A model generated the notes under the pieces. The model saw only the letters and a list, made by a program, of their open reading frames with translations, had not been told where the DNA came from and did no database searches. DNA of 64,000 nucleotides from the NCBI RefSeq assembly GCF_001425605.1, contig NZ_LMRG01000002.1, positions 167,129-231,128 on the forward strand. Direction: 5' to 3'. The first letter of the stretch is position 1. Every line of letters begins with the position of its first letter. The DNA is from Rhizobium sp. Leaf453. Its GTDB lineage: Bacteria > Pseudomonadota > Alphaproteobacteria > Rhizobiales > Rhizobiaceae. This document shows positions 9,329 to 18,400 of this stretch, in pieces. Position numbers and translations under genes: made by a program.

Positions 9329-10111
9329 ATGAGCGAGAACCCAACCGACAAGCGCGTGGAACGGAAGCCGAAGCTTTCGGAGAATGTCGCGCAAGCCCTG
9401 CGATCGCAGATCCTCGCCGGCGATTTCGAGCTCGGCGAACGGCTGCCGACGGAACAGCGCATGACCGAGATCTTCGGCGTCAGCCGAACGGTCGTCCGTG
9501 AAGCCGTGGCCGCCCTTGCTGCCGACAACCTTGTAGAGGCGCGGCATGGTGCTGGCGTCTTCGTCGTCGATCATCCCATGCGCAAGATCAGCGCCATCAC
9601 CGCCGATATGGGTAACCGCATCAGCCAGGCCGTGAACGTGCTCGAAGTCCGTATGGGCATTGAGATCGAAAGCGCGGGCCTTGCTGCGCAAAGGCGCAGC
9701 CCTTCGCAGGAAGCACGCATTCAGGAAGCGTTCTTCGAATTCGAACATCTGCTGAAACTGGGCGAACCAACCGGCAAGGCCGACTTCGCATTCCATCGCG
9801 AGATCGCTTCGGCAACCAACAACCCATTCTATGTCGAAATTCTCGACGCGCTGGGCGATCGGACCATTCCCTGCGACAGAAATTCCCCGTGGTATTCTAT
9901 CGAAGTCCTATCGCCGGAGTATCTTAGCGGTTTGCAGCGCGAGCATCTGCGCATCCTGCAGGCGATTTCGGCTGGCGATCCTGATGCGGCACGCGACGCC
10001 ATGCGGGCTCACCTGCTTGCGGCCCAGGAGCGTTACCGCAAGCGGCTTTCCGGTCAGCAGGCGGATTACTCCGAACTCATCTCACCACAGAGTCGTATCC
10101 GAACGTTTTGA
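9329..10111 (+). CDS. GntR-family (FadR/FCD subfamily) regulator of uronate genes
   Basis: A 260-residue DNA-binding protein. The winged helix-turn-helix spans about residues 15-80 (ALRSQILAGDFELGERLPTEQRMTEIFGVSRTVVREAVAAL), and the C-terminal FCD helical domain contains DFAFHREIASATNNPFYVEIL and EHLRILQAISAGD, the Asp/His positions that usually bind a metal and a carboxylate ligand. ATG 9329 follows the dctM stop closely. Its position between transporter and kdu genes suggests that it senses a uronate or KDG-like intermediate and represses this locus; the candidate operator lies in the uxuB/uxaC intergenic region. Resembles UxuR/ExuR/KdgR-type regulators, but which one cannot be decided. 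Confidence 0.9.
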   Translation: MSENPTDKRVERKPKLSENVAQALRSQILAGDFELGERLPTEQRMTEIFGVSRTVVREAVAALAADNLVEARHGAGVFVVDHPMRKISAITADMGNRISQAVNVLEVRMGIEIESAGLAAQRRSPSQEARIQEAFFEFEHLLKLGEPTGKADFAFHREIASATNNPFYVEILDALGDRTIPCDRNSPWYSIEVLSPEYLSGLQREHLRILQAISAGDPDAARDAMRAHLLAAQERYRKRLSGQQADYSELISPQSRIRTF

Positions 10112-10130
10112 ACCGCAGAAGAAGAGAACC

Positions 10131-10964
10131 ATGACAATCGAACATTCCATCCGTTTCGCGATCGATCCATTCGCGGCCGCCGCAATGGGCACAGATGAAT
10201 TGCGGCATAACTTCCATATCGGCAATCTCTTCGAGCCGGGCCAGATCACCCTGACCTATACGCACTATGATCGCATGATCGTGGGCGCCGCCTTTCCTAC
10301 CCACGCCACGTTGAAACTGGGAACCATCAAGCCGGTCGGAACGAAATCCTTCCTGGAACGGCGCGAACTGGTCGTGGTCAATATCGGCGGTGCCGGCGAG
10401 ATCACCGTCGGTGATACCGCTTATACGCTCGGCACACGCGACATGCTCTATGTGGGCCTTGGGGAAGAGGTTGCCTTCTCCTCTAAAGATGCCGCAACAC
10501 CGGCGAAATTCTACATCCTGTCGGCACCGGCACATCGCAAGTGCCCAACGCAGCTCATGACACTCGACAAAGCGAAACGCCTCGATCTCGGCAGCCAGGA
10601 CACCTCGAACGAACGCTCGATCTTCCAGTTCACCACGACGATCGAAACCTGCCAGATCGTCGTCGGCATGACACAGCTCGCCAAGGGCTCTGTATGGAAT
10701 ACGATGCCGGCGCATGTGCATGACCGCCGCATGGAGGCCTACCTCTATTTCGATCTGGCCGAGGCCGCGCGCGTCTTCCATTTCATGGGAGAACCTTCCG
10801 AGACGCGTCATATCGTGATGGCGAACGAAGAAGCCGTCCTGTCACCGTCCTGGTCCATCCATTCGGGCTGCGGCACCTCCAATTACGCCTTCATCTGGGC
10901 CATGGCCGGCGACAATGTCGATTATACCGATGTCGATGCAGTGGCGATCGGAGACATGCGATGA
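10131..10964 (+). CDS. kduI: 5-dehydro-4-deoxy-D-glucuronate isomerase KduI
   Basis: Isomerises 5-keto-4-deoxyuronate (DKI) to 2,5-diketo-3-deoxygluconate (DKII). The 277-residue length equals the family norm (278 in E. coli). It is a double cupin; the zinc site is visible in MPAHVHDRRMEAYLYFDL with two histidines and a glutamate, and TRHIVMANEEAVLSPSWSIHSGCGT gives the last metal histidine. The ATG at 10131 follows AGAAGAGAA. The gene overlaps kduD by four bases, so KduI and KduD, which act consecutively, are translationally coupled. Confidence 0.96.
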   Translation: MTIEHSIRFAIDPFAAAAMGTDELRHNFHIGNLFEPGQITLTYTHYDRMIVGAAFPTHATLKLGTIKPVGTKSFLERRELVVVNIGGAGEITVGDTAYTLGTRDMLYVGLGEEVAFSSKDAATPAKFYILSAPAHRKCPTQLMTLDKAKRLDLGSQDTSNERSIFQFTTTIETCQIVVGMTQLAKGSVWNTMPAHVHDRRMEAYLYFDLAEAARVFHFMGEPSETRHIVMANEEAVLSPSWSIHSGCGTSNYAFIWAMAGDNVDYTDVDAVAIGDMR

Positions 10965-11722
10965 GCGATCTTTCAGCTTTCAGCCTCGCCGGAAAGCGCA
11001 TTGCCGTGACGGGAGCCAATACCGGCATCGGTCAGGGTATTGCCATCTCCATCGCACGCGCCGGCGGCACCGTCATCGGCATCGGCAGATCCGCCATGGA
11101 TGAAACCGCACGGCTCGTCGAAGCCAATGGCGCCACCTTCCTTTCGCGGAAGACTGATATCAGTAACGCCAATGCTGCCGTCGCCATGCTCAAAGACCTC
11201 ATGGAATCCGGTCCGCTGGATGGCCTGGTGAACAATGCCGGTATCATCCGCCGCGCCGATGCGGTGGACTTCACCGAAGAGGACTGGGATGCCGTCATGG
11301 ACGTCAACCTGAAGTCTGTGTTCTTCCTGTGCCAGGCCTACGGCCGCCAGTGCATCGAGGCGAAGCGTCTCGGCCGTATCGTCAACATCGCCTCGCTTCT
11401 CTCGTTCCAGGGCGGCATCCGGGTACCGTCCTATACGGCTTCAAAACACGGTGTCCTTGGCATCACGCGCCTGCTGGCCAACGAATGGGCAGCCAAAGGC
11501 ATCAATGTGAACGCCATCGCGCCGGGCTATATCGAGACCAACAACACGGAAGCGCTTCGCAACGATCCGGACAGGAGCAAATCCATTCTCGAACGCATTC
11601 CGGCAGGGCGCTGGGGTGTCGCGGACGATATCGGCGATGCAGCGGTTTTCCTGCTCGCGCCGGCATCCAATTACATGCATGGAGCTGTCCTTCCGGTGGA
11701 CGGCGGATGGCTTGCGAGGTGA
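10961..11722 (+). CDS. kduD: 2-dehydro-3-deoxy-D-gluconate 5-dehydrogenase KduD
   Basis: Reduces DKII to 2-keto-3-deoxygluconate with NAD(P)H. It is a 253-residue classical SDR with the cofactor motif VTGANTGIGQGI, the NNAG motif (LVNNAGIIRRADAVDF), catalytic YTASKHG and the NVNAIAPGYIETNNTEALR segment typical of KduD. The start codon lies within the kduI stop (ATGA). It occupies the middle of a kduI-kduD-kdgF run that processes unsaturated uronates; the specific assignment rests on that context as well as on sequence. Confidence 0.94.
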   Translation: MSDLSAFSLAGKRIAVTGANTGIGQGIAISIARAGGTVIGIGRSAMDETARLVEANGATFLSRKTDISNANAAVAMLKDLMESGPLDGLVNNAGIIRRADAVDFTEEDWDAVMDVNLKSVFFLCQAYGRQCIEAKRLGRIVNIASLLSFQGGIRVPSYTASKHGVLGITRLLANEWAAKGINVNAIAPGYIETNNTEALRNDPDRSKSILERIPAGRWGVADDIGDAAVFLLAPASNYMHGAVLPVDGGWLAR

Positions 11723-11724
11723 TC

Positions 11725-12072
11725 ATGGTTCAGAGTGCCGATATTTTCATGCGGGCGTCGGAAGGCGTCTGGGACACCACACCCGACGGCAATCTGCGTC
11801 GCATCGTCTGCTATACCGACGAACTGATGATGGTCGAATTCGCCTTCGAAAAGGGCGGAGAAGGCTGGATCCATTCTCATCCGCATGTGCAGTCGAGCTA
11901 CGTTGCGGAAGGTGCGTTCGAGGTCACCATCGACGGGCGGACGGAAACACTGAAGGCAGGCGATAGCTTCATCGTGCCCTCCGGACTGAAGCATGGCGTC
12001 AAGGCCTTGGAAAAGGGTCGTCTGGTGGATTGCTTCACGCCGCATCGCTCGGATTTCCTGAAGCCGGCCTGA
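11725..12072 (+). CDS. kdgF: KdgF-like cupin (unsaturated uronate linearisation)
   Basis: A 115-residue single cupin. KdgF enzymes convert 4,5-unsaturated galacturonate or mannuronate monomers, the products of pectin or alginate lyases, to the linear ketone DKI. The metal site is clear: H50 and H52 in IHSHPHVQSSYV, Q56, and H90 in PSGLKHGV. The ending LVDCFTPHRSDFL is the usual KdgF terminus. It begins two bases after the kduD stop and so supplies the step upstream of KduI. No polysaccharide lyase is seen in the window, which suggests that uptake is at the mono- or oligomer level. Confidence 0.9.
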   Translation: MVQSADIFMRASEGVWDTTPDGNLRRIVCYTDELMMVEFAFEKGGEGWIHSHPHVQSSYVAEGAFEVTIDGRTETLKAGDSFIVPSGLKHGVKALEKGRLVDCFTPHRSDFLKPA

Positions 12073-12088
12073 GCAGCGCTTTGCGCGT

Positions 12089-12117
12089 TTCGCGTCACGC
12101 CGGTATCGTGACGCGAA
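12089..12117. terminator. Perfect hairpin at the convergent ends of kdgF and the histidine kinase gene
   Basis: The 11-bp arms TTCGCGTCACG (12089-12099) and CGTGACGCGAA (12107-12117) are perfectly complementary around a 7-base loop. The hairpin covers the stop codon and last codons of the minus-strand kinase gene and lies 17 bases after kdgF. It lacks a T tract on either side, so it may be a factor-assisted bidirectional terminator or an mRNA end-stabilising structure. Confidence 0.5.
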
Positions 12118-13417
12118 CGATGAGCCCATGCGGCTGCTGGTCTTCGAGATGCAGTTCGCCTTGGTGCGCCTGCACAATCTCCGAGACGATCGACAAACCG
12201 AGGCCGAACCCCTTGTCAGAACCGGTGCGCGCGGGATCGCCCTTGAAAAATGGCTCCAGCACCTTGCGGTGCAAGTCCGCCGGGATGCCCGGGCCATTAT
12301 CCGCAACCTCGATCGTGATGAACCCGTCTTTCGAACTAAGACCGACCTTGACTTCCGTGCCGAACTTCGTTGCATTCTCGCAGAGGTTGGAAACCGCCCT
12401 GTTCAATGCGATCGGCTTGAAATTCGCGACCAGCCGGTTCGGCCCCGCATAATCGACGGAATGCCCGATATCCTGAAACTCGTCGCAAATGGTCCTGACC
12501 ACGGAGGCAATGTCCGCGCGCTCGGGCACTTCGCGCTTGAAGTCGTCACGCAGATAATTCAGGCTTTCGGACAAGAGGCGGTCGGTCTGCTCGATGTCGC
12601 TCAGAAGCGCGTCTCGCAGCCCTGTATCTGTGACTCGCTCAACCCTTAATCTCATTCGCGTCAGCGGGGTTCGCAGGTCATGGCTGATACCGCGCAACAT
12701 GCGCGTGCGTCCCTCCACCATATCCGAAATACGGCTGCGCATATCGTTCAGCGCCCGTGCCAGAGCGACAATCTCGACGCTGCCGCGCTCCTCGAAAATC
12801 GGAGGACCGGTCGAGGCATCAGCATTGATTGCGGCAGCCGCGATCCGACGCAAGGGCAGCGTGATTGCCCAGACGGCAAACGCAGAGAACAGGCCGATCA
12901 GCGTCAACAAGGCAAAAAGATAGTTCGAGCCCCGGCCAAGAACATCATCGCTCCAGAAGAATGTCTTCGGCAGTTCGCTCAAAACCACCATGGTTTGGTC
13001 ATCGACCTTGGCAGCAATCACGCGCTGATCGTTCAGGAACGTTCTCCAACCCTGCAGCGGAACAGGAATATCGTCCGGCGGGAAAATCCATTCCAGTATG
13101 ACCTGGATCATCGGCTCGGTGGATGAGGAACTCCTGAAGAAGGCCAAATCGGACAGGGGCAACAGTTCCAGTTGCAGGCCATCCCGCTTCGCGGCATCCA
13201 TGATGATAGGACGCTCCTCCGGTGCCGTATTCGCAAGAATACTCGAAATTGCATGAACGCGAGCCGACATTCGCTCGATGTCCGATATGTCCGCGTCGGT
13301 CCGCACTGCCCGCTCAAGCACCGGGCCGCCGACGATCACGATCAGCAGACCAAGGACGATAATCCAGGTGATCTGACCGTTGATCGTCGATGGCCAAAGG
13401 GACAACCGAAAACGCAT
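12095..13417 (-). CDS. Sensor histidine kinase (EnvZ/OmpR class)
   Basis: A 440-residue inner-membrane sensor kinase. One membrane segment lies at about residues 15-35 and a second at about 165-190, enclosing a periplasmic domain of around 130 residues. A HAMP linker (ITLPLRRIAAAAINADAS) is followed by the H box RGISHDLRTPLTRMRLRVE with the phosphorylated histidine, then N box NLCENATKFG, G1 DNGPGIP and G2 GFGLGLSIV. The start MRFRLSLWPS at 13417 is chosen because earlier in-frame codons are not membrane-like. Its probable partner is the response regulator at 14.6-15.3 kb, separated from it by an oppositely oriented mipA gene. The signal sensed is unknown. Confidence 0.93.
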   Translation of the reverse strand: MRFRLSLWPSTINGQITWIIVLGLLIVIVGGPVLERAVRTDADISDIERMSARVHAISSILANTAPEERPIIMDAAKRDGLQLELLPLSDLAFFRSSSSTEPMIQVILEWIFPPDDIPVPLQGWRTFLNDQRVIAAKVDDQTMVVLSELPKTFFWSDDVLGRGSNYLFALLTLIGLFSAFAVWAITLPLRRIAAAAINADASTGPPIFEERGSVEIVALARALNDMRSRISDMVEGRTRMLRGISHDLRTPLTRMRLRVERVTDTGLRDALLSDIEQTDRLLSESLNYLRDDFKREVPERADIASVVRTICDEFQDIGHSVDYAGPNRLVANFKPIALNRAVSNLCENATKFGTEVKVGLSSKDGFITIEVADNGPGIPADLHRKVLEPFFKGDPARTGSDKGFGLGLSIVSEIVQAHQGELHLEDQQPHGLIVRVTIPA

Positions 13418-13509
13418 ACATTCTCCAAAACCAATAGACAGACGCGCGCATCCCTGCGCTGGCGGATCGATTATCCGCAACACCATACAGTCGCCTGCCC
13501 GGCGAGCAC

Positions 13510-13524
13510 GTTAAGTTTTGTTAC
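13510..13524 (+). promoter_or_regulatory. Candidate OmpR-type box between kinase gene and mipA
   Basis: GTTAAGTTTTGTTAC occurs 93 bases upstream of the kinase start and about 140 bases before mipA. Almost the same 15-mer precedes the response regulator gene, and related forms precede the RND operon and the glycosyltransferase gene. GTTAAG and GTTACA are spaced ten bases apart, the spacing favoured by OmpR-family dimers. Site function is inferred. Confidence 0.5.
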
Positions 13525-13660
13525 AGCCGACGCATCCGCGTCCGTAACATAGCGCAACACAACAACACGCACTGCTTCAGCGGCACATGCCAGAAAACCA
13601 GGGTCCCCCATCTCCGTCCGAAACGATCGGACAGGCTTGGCTATATACTCTGGAGCAAAC

Positions 13661-14509
13661 ATGGATTTTTTGTACCCCGCCAAACAACGCGTTTCGCGTC
13701 ACATGCTTTGCATGGCGCTTGCGCTCGCCGGAACGACGCTGAACGCGCGGGCCGCCGATCTGACGCAGGATCCGCAGCCGACTGATCAGCAATTCGACGG
13801 CGAGCGTTTTGCCAAGGACCCCGCATCACGGAACTGGAGCCTCATCCTGGGCGCCGGCGCCATGTTCGAGCCGGAATATGAGGGCGGCGACAAATTTGCC
13901 ATCAACCCTATCCCGGTCTTCATCTTCACCTATGGCGAATGGCTTGAAATCGACCCCACCGGCGCAACGATCAAGGCCTTCGAGCGGGACGGTTTTTCCC
14001 TCTCCGCACGTGTCGGCTACGAGACCGGCCGTGACGAAGACGATGCCGACGAACTCAAGGGCCTTGGCGACATCGATTTCGCCGCAACTGTCGGCCTCAA
14101 GGCTGCCTATGAAATGGGGCCGCTCGAAATCTACGCGGCGATCGACCAGACCATCGGCGGCAGCGAAAGCCTGATCGGAACGATCGGCGCGGAATACACC
14201 GCCCCCGTAACCGAGCAACTCATCCTCGGCGCCGGCGTCGAGGCGACCATCGCCAATGGCAAGCACATGGATGCCTATTTCGGTGTCAACGCGGACCAAT
14301 CGGCAGCATCCGACCTTCCCCAGTACGATGCAGGTGCAGGCCTGAAGCGCGTCGATGTCAGCCTGTCCGCCACCTACCTCATCAATGAACACTGGATGGT
14401 TCGCGGCGAAGCGGGTGTCGGCGTCCTGACAGGCGATGCGGCTGATAGCCCGATCGTGAAGGAGAAAGTCCAGCCCTCGACATCGATTTTCGTCGGCTAC
14501 AAATTCTGA
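13661..14509 (+). CDS. MipA/OmpV-family outer-membrane protein
   Basis: A 282-residue beta-barrel protein of the MipA/OmpV family. Residues 1-30 form a signal peptide ending NARAADL. The barrel strands are alternating hydrophobic segments such as WSLILGAGAMFEPEYEGGDKF, ISLSARVGYETG-type strands, and the C-terminal strand STSIFVGYKF with a terminal phenylalanine, the usual recognition signal for barrel assembly. GGAG precedes the ATG at 13661. In several bacteria this family is regulated by, or encoded beside, OmpR-type two-component systems and linked to envelope stress or antimicrobial peptide response, as here. Exact role uncertain. Confidence 0.85.
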   Translation: MDFLYPAKQRVSRHMLCMALALAGTTLNARAADLTQDPQPTDQQFDGERFAKDPASRNWSLILGAGAMFEPEYEGGDKFAINPIPVFIFTYGEWLEIDPTGATIKAFERDGFSLSARVGYETGRDEDDADELKGLGDIDFAATVGLKAAYEMGPLEIYAAIDQTIGGSESLIGTIGAEYTAPVTEQLILGAGVEATIANGKHMDAYFGVNADQSAASDLPQYDAGAGLKRVDVSLSATYLINEHWMVRGEAGVGVLTGDAADSPIVKEKVQPSTSIFVGYKF

Positions 14510-14535
14510 GCAAGTCATCGCCAGTCAAGAACGAG

Positions 14536-14560
14536 AGCCCGGCCTTTTGGTCGGGCTTTT
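14536..14560 (+). terminator. Rho-independent terminator between mipA and response regulator gene
   Basis: A GC-rich stem, AGCCCGGCC paired with GGTCGGGCT around a TTTT loop, is followed by TTTTCATTTT. It lies 26 bases after mipA and just before the end of the convergent response regulator gene, so it terminates mipA and may serve both genes. Confidence 0.8.
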
Positions 14561-14575
14561 CATTTTGGGAAGCTC

Positions 14576-15298
14576 TCAGGCTTCGTCGACCATCGCGGTA
14601 AACGTATAACCGCCGAGACGCACGGTCTGTAGCAGCGTGGGCTCCTTGGGGTCACGCTCGATCTTCTGACGCAGCCGGCTGATATGGACGTCGACACTGC
14701 GCTCGATCGGTCCGGCAAGACCGGAATGTGTCAGCGACAGGAGTTCTTCTCGCGTGATCACCCGGCCCGGATTGCGACATAAGGCGAGTAGCAGATCGAA
14801 TTCCGTCGTGGTCAGGGCGACACGGGCGTTGCTGGGATCATGAAGCTGGCGGCGAAGCGGGTCGATCTGCCAGCCGTCGAAGCGCAGTTTGCGCTGGCTG
14901 TTGGTTTCCACCAGGCCGTAGGATGCCCGCCGCAGCAGGCTGCGGACACGGGCGACCACTTCCCTGGGGCTAAACGGCTTGGTGACGTAATCGTCGGCAC
15001 CGACCTCCAGACCGACGATCCGGTCGATTTCCTCACCAAGCGCCGTCAGCAGGATGATCGGAATGGTCTTCTCAGACCTGATCTTGCGGCAGAGGCTTAT
15101 TCCGTCTTCGCCGGGAAGCATCACATCGAGGATGATCAGGTCGTAGGCGTTTTTCCGAAGCAGGGCCTGCATGACATGACCGTCCTCAACGACGGTCGGG
15201 ATCATGCCGTTTTCCTGCATGGTCAGGGCCAGCAGCCTGCCGATTTCGGGATCGTCTTCAACGATCAATATCTGCGCGCTTCCCGATCCTGATTGCAT
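14576..15298 (-). CDS. OmpR/PhoB-family response regulator
   Basis: A 240-residue regulator. The receiver domain occupies residues 8-125: acidic pocket VEDD, phospho-acceptor aspartate in LIILDVMLPGEDG, and signalling lysine in VTKPFSPREVV. The C-terminal winged helix has TTEFDLLLALCRNPGRVITREELL and the recognition helix SVDVHISRLRQKIE, ending with RLGGYTF. ATG 15298 is preferred; an in-frame start 15 codons upstream is possible. It is followed on the other strand by mipA and then the kinase gene, so the pair is split by an opposite gene. It probably autoregulates through the box at 15364 and also drives the RND pump. Confidence 0.94.
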   Translation of the reverse strand: MQSGSGSAQILIVEDDPEIGRLLALTMQENGMIPTVVEDGHVMQALLRKNAYDLIILDVMLPGEDGISLCRKIRSEKTIPIILLTALGEEIDRIVGLEVGADDYVTKPFSPREVVARVRSLLRRASYGLVETNSQRKLRFDGWQIDPLRRQLHDPSNARVALTTTEFDLLLALCRNPGRVITREELLSLTHSGLAGPIERSVDVHISRLRQKIERDPKEPTLLQTVRLGGYTFTAMVDEA

Positions 15299-15363
15299 TT
15301 CCGCCTGCCCCACTCCCGATGTCAGAAACATGCGCCCAAGCACCGCCTTTAATATTTCAATGT

Positions 15364-15378
15364 GTTAAGTTTTGTTGC
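15364..15378 (+). promoter_or_regulatory. Candidate OmpR-type box upstream of the response regulator gene
   Basis: GTTAAGTTTTGTTGC lies 66 bases upstream of the response regulator start and differs by one base from the copy upstream of the kinase gene. The hexamers GTTAAG and GTTGCG are ten bases apart. It sits in the same orientation relative to its gene as the other copies. Confidence 0.5.
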
Positions 15379-15424
15379 GAAGGCAAGCCGTTCCGTCGCC
15401 AAAAACAACGGGCAGCCTTATCCT

Positions 15425-18400
15425 TTACGCAGCCTCCCGCTCCGTCCCGTCGAAAAACGCCCGTGTCATCTGCCGAATTCGATCGCCGAAACTGGATACA
15501 ATCAGATGAAGCGCCGGGATCACCATCAGCGACAGCACGGTAGAAACCAACAGCCCGCCTATGACCGTGATTGCCATGGGAGACCTGAACTCGCCGCCAT
15601 CACCGACGCCAATGGCCGACGGCAACATGCCGCCGACCATTGCCAGCGTCGTCATCACGATCGGCCGCGCGCGCTCCATGCATGCCCTGCGGATCGCTTC
15701 GACCCTGGGCAGACCCTCCCGTTCCCGCTCGATGGCAAAATCAATCAGCATGATCGCGTTCTTGGTAACAATACCCATGAGCATCAGAATTCCGATAACG
15801 ACCGGAAGGGAAACGGCGCCGCCGCTGATAAACAGCGCGGCGGCAACGCCGGCAATCGCCAGCGGCAGGGAGGCGAGGATGGTGAGGGGCGAAAGAACGT
15901 TGCCGAACAGGAGGATCAGTACGCACAGCACCAGCATAATCCCGGCGACCATGGCCACGATGAAGCTTTCGAACACATCGCCCTCGCTGTCGGAATCTCC
16001 CGTCGCCTGGATGGTCACGCCACCGGCGAGGTTCTTGACCGCCGGAAGTGCATCCAGACGCTCCAGCCCCTGCCCTGGCGTCAGCCCGTTCGCCATATCT
16101 GCGCCGATCTCGATGCGACGCTGGCGATCGAACCGATCGATGAACGATATCGTCTCACCGAACGAAAATGTCGCCACAGCCGACAAGGGCACATTGGCGC
16201 CTGTGACGGACGCAACGGACAGGTTTTGCAGAAAGGCGAGATCGTCGCGTTGGCGCCGGTCCAGAAGCAGGCGGATCGGAATCTGGCGGCGGCCATCGAT
16301 CAGCTTCGGCAGCCGGTCATCGACATCGCCAACCGTCGATACGCGAATGGCTTCCGCAACGGCTGCGGGTGATACGCCCAAGCTGGCGGCCTTGTCGGCC
16401 ATCACATCCATTGTCAGTTGCGGGCTGGTCAGGGCGCCGTCGGCGGTCGGATCGATAAAGTCACTATCGGCAGACAGTGCTTCGACAATCGTATTCGCTG
16501 CCGCCTCGACGGCTTCTCCATCCGAACCAAGAACCGCAAAAGATAGATCCCGTGCACCCCGACTGTTGAGAAAGCGCATCTTGGCATCCGGCAGCGATGC
16601 CAGCCGTGTATCCAGATCCTTCTCGATTTCCGGCAGGGACCGCTTGCGTTCGGACTTGTGCGTCAGATCAACCAGCATAACCGCATAGCGGACATCCGCC
16701 TGCCCGCCCATACTCGATCCGGCGCGGGCAAACACACCCTCGACATCTTCATCCTGTCCGAGACGCGCCGCAATCTCGTCGGTGACGGCGCGGGTATCGT
16801 CGAGGGTCGATCCCGGCGGCAATTCCACGGTCAGAGTTAGACGTCCGTTGTCCTCGTCCGGCAGGAAACCGGTGGGCGCGGAGGCGAGGATCATCACCGC
16901 CGCCACGAACACGCCGATGGAAATTCCGGCCGTCGTCCAGCGCCAGCGGAGGCTGACGTGCAGGAGACGTTCATAGGCCGATGCAACGCGTCCCTGCCTT
17001 TCCGCCGAGGCCGCATGACCCTTCATCAGATAGGCAGCCATGATCGGCGTGATCAGCCGGGCGACGACAAGCGAGAAGAACACCGCGATCGCAACCGTCA
17101 GGCCGAATTCCCGGAAATAGAGACCGACGACACCCGTCATCATGCCGACCGGCACGAAAACGGCGATGATCGTTGCCGATATGGCGATCACAGCCAGGCC
17201 GATCTCGTCGGAGGCATCAAGGGCGGCACGATAGGCGGACTTGCCCATATTGCGGTGGCGCACGACGTTTTCGATCTCGACGATCGCGTCATCGACAAGG
17301 ATGCCGGTCACCAGCGTGATCGCCAGAAGGCTCAATATGTTCAAGGAAAAGCCGAGATGGGCGATGACGAAGAAAGTCGGGACGACCGACAAGGGCAGCG
17401 CGACGGCGGCGACCAGCGTCGCGCGCCAGTCCCGCAGGAAGATGAACACGATGACGACCGCAAGTGCCGCGCCCTCGATCAGTGTCTGCATTGCCGAGCG
17501 GTAATTTCCGATCGTATAGGCGACATTGTCCTCGACCAACCGGAAGCCGACGCTCGTGTGTTGCGCTTCAAGATCGTCGATGGCCCGGGCAACGGCGGCA
17601 GCAACACTGACATCGCTTGCCCCTTGCGTGCGGTAGACGGAAAAGCCGACAACATCGGAGCCATCGAAGGTCGCGAACGATCGGGGCTCGGCGACAGTGT
17701 CGGTTACACGGCCGAGATCGCCCAGACGGACACTTCGATTGTCCGGCAGGGGAATGTGCAGATCCGCCAGTTCGCCAGCCGAGCCGGCAGCGGCCATGGT
17801 GGCGACGGCTTGTTCCCGTTCACCAAGCTGTGTCCTGCCGCCCGATCGCTCGACCTGGGTGCGAAACAGCGCCTGCGTTGCCGCTGCAGCCGTCAGGGAC
17901 AGGGATTGCATCTGCGTAGCATCGAGTTCGACCTGGATTTCGCGGTCGACACCGCCGATTCTATCGACGCGGCCGACGCCGACCACGCCTTGAAGATCAC
18001 GCGCAACGACATCCTCGATAAACCAGGAAAGCTCCGCCGCACTCATGCCCTTGCCCGTCACGGCATAGCTCACCACGGACTGCGCCTCTTCCTCCACGCG
18101 CTCGATCACCGGCTCGTCGATATCGGCCGGAAGGTCTGAGCGGATTTTCGCGACCACGTCCCGCACATCCGCGATCGCCCTGTCCGGCGATACGACGCCG
18201 AGTTCGAATTCCACGGTCGTCACCGAAACGCCCTGTACGACACTGGAGGTCAGTTCATCGATGCCGGGCAGGCTCGCGATCGCGTCCTCGACCGGACGCG
18301 TGACTTCAGTCTCCAGTTCCGTTGGCGTGGTGCCGGATTGCTCGACTGTGACCTTGACTGTCGGCGTGATGATAGTGGGAAAGTAGGTGACCGGCAGACG

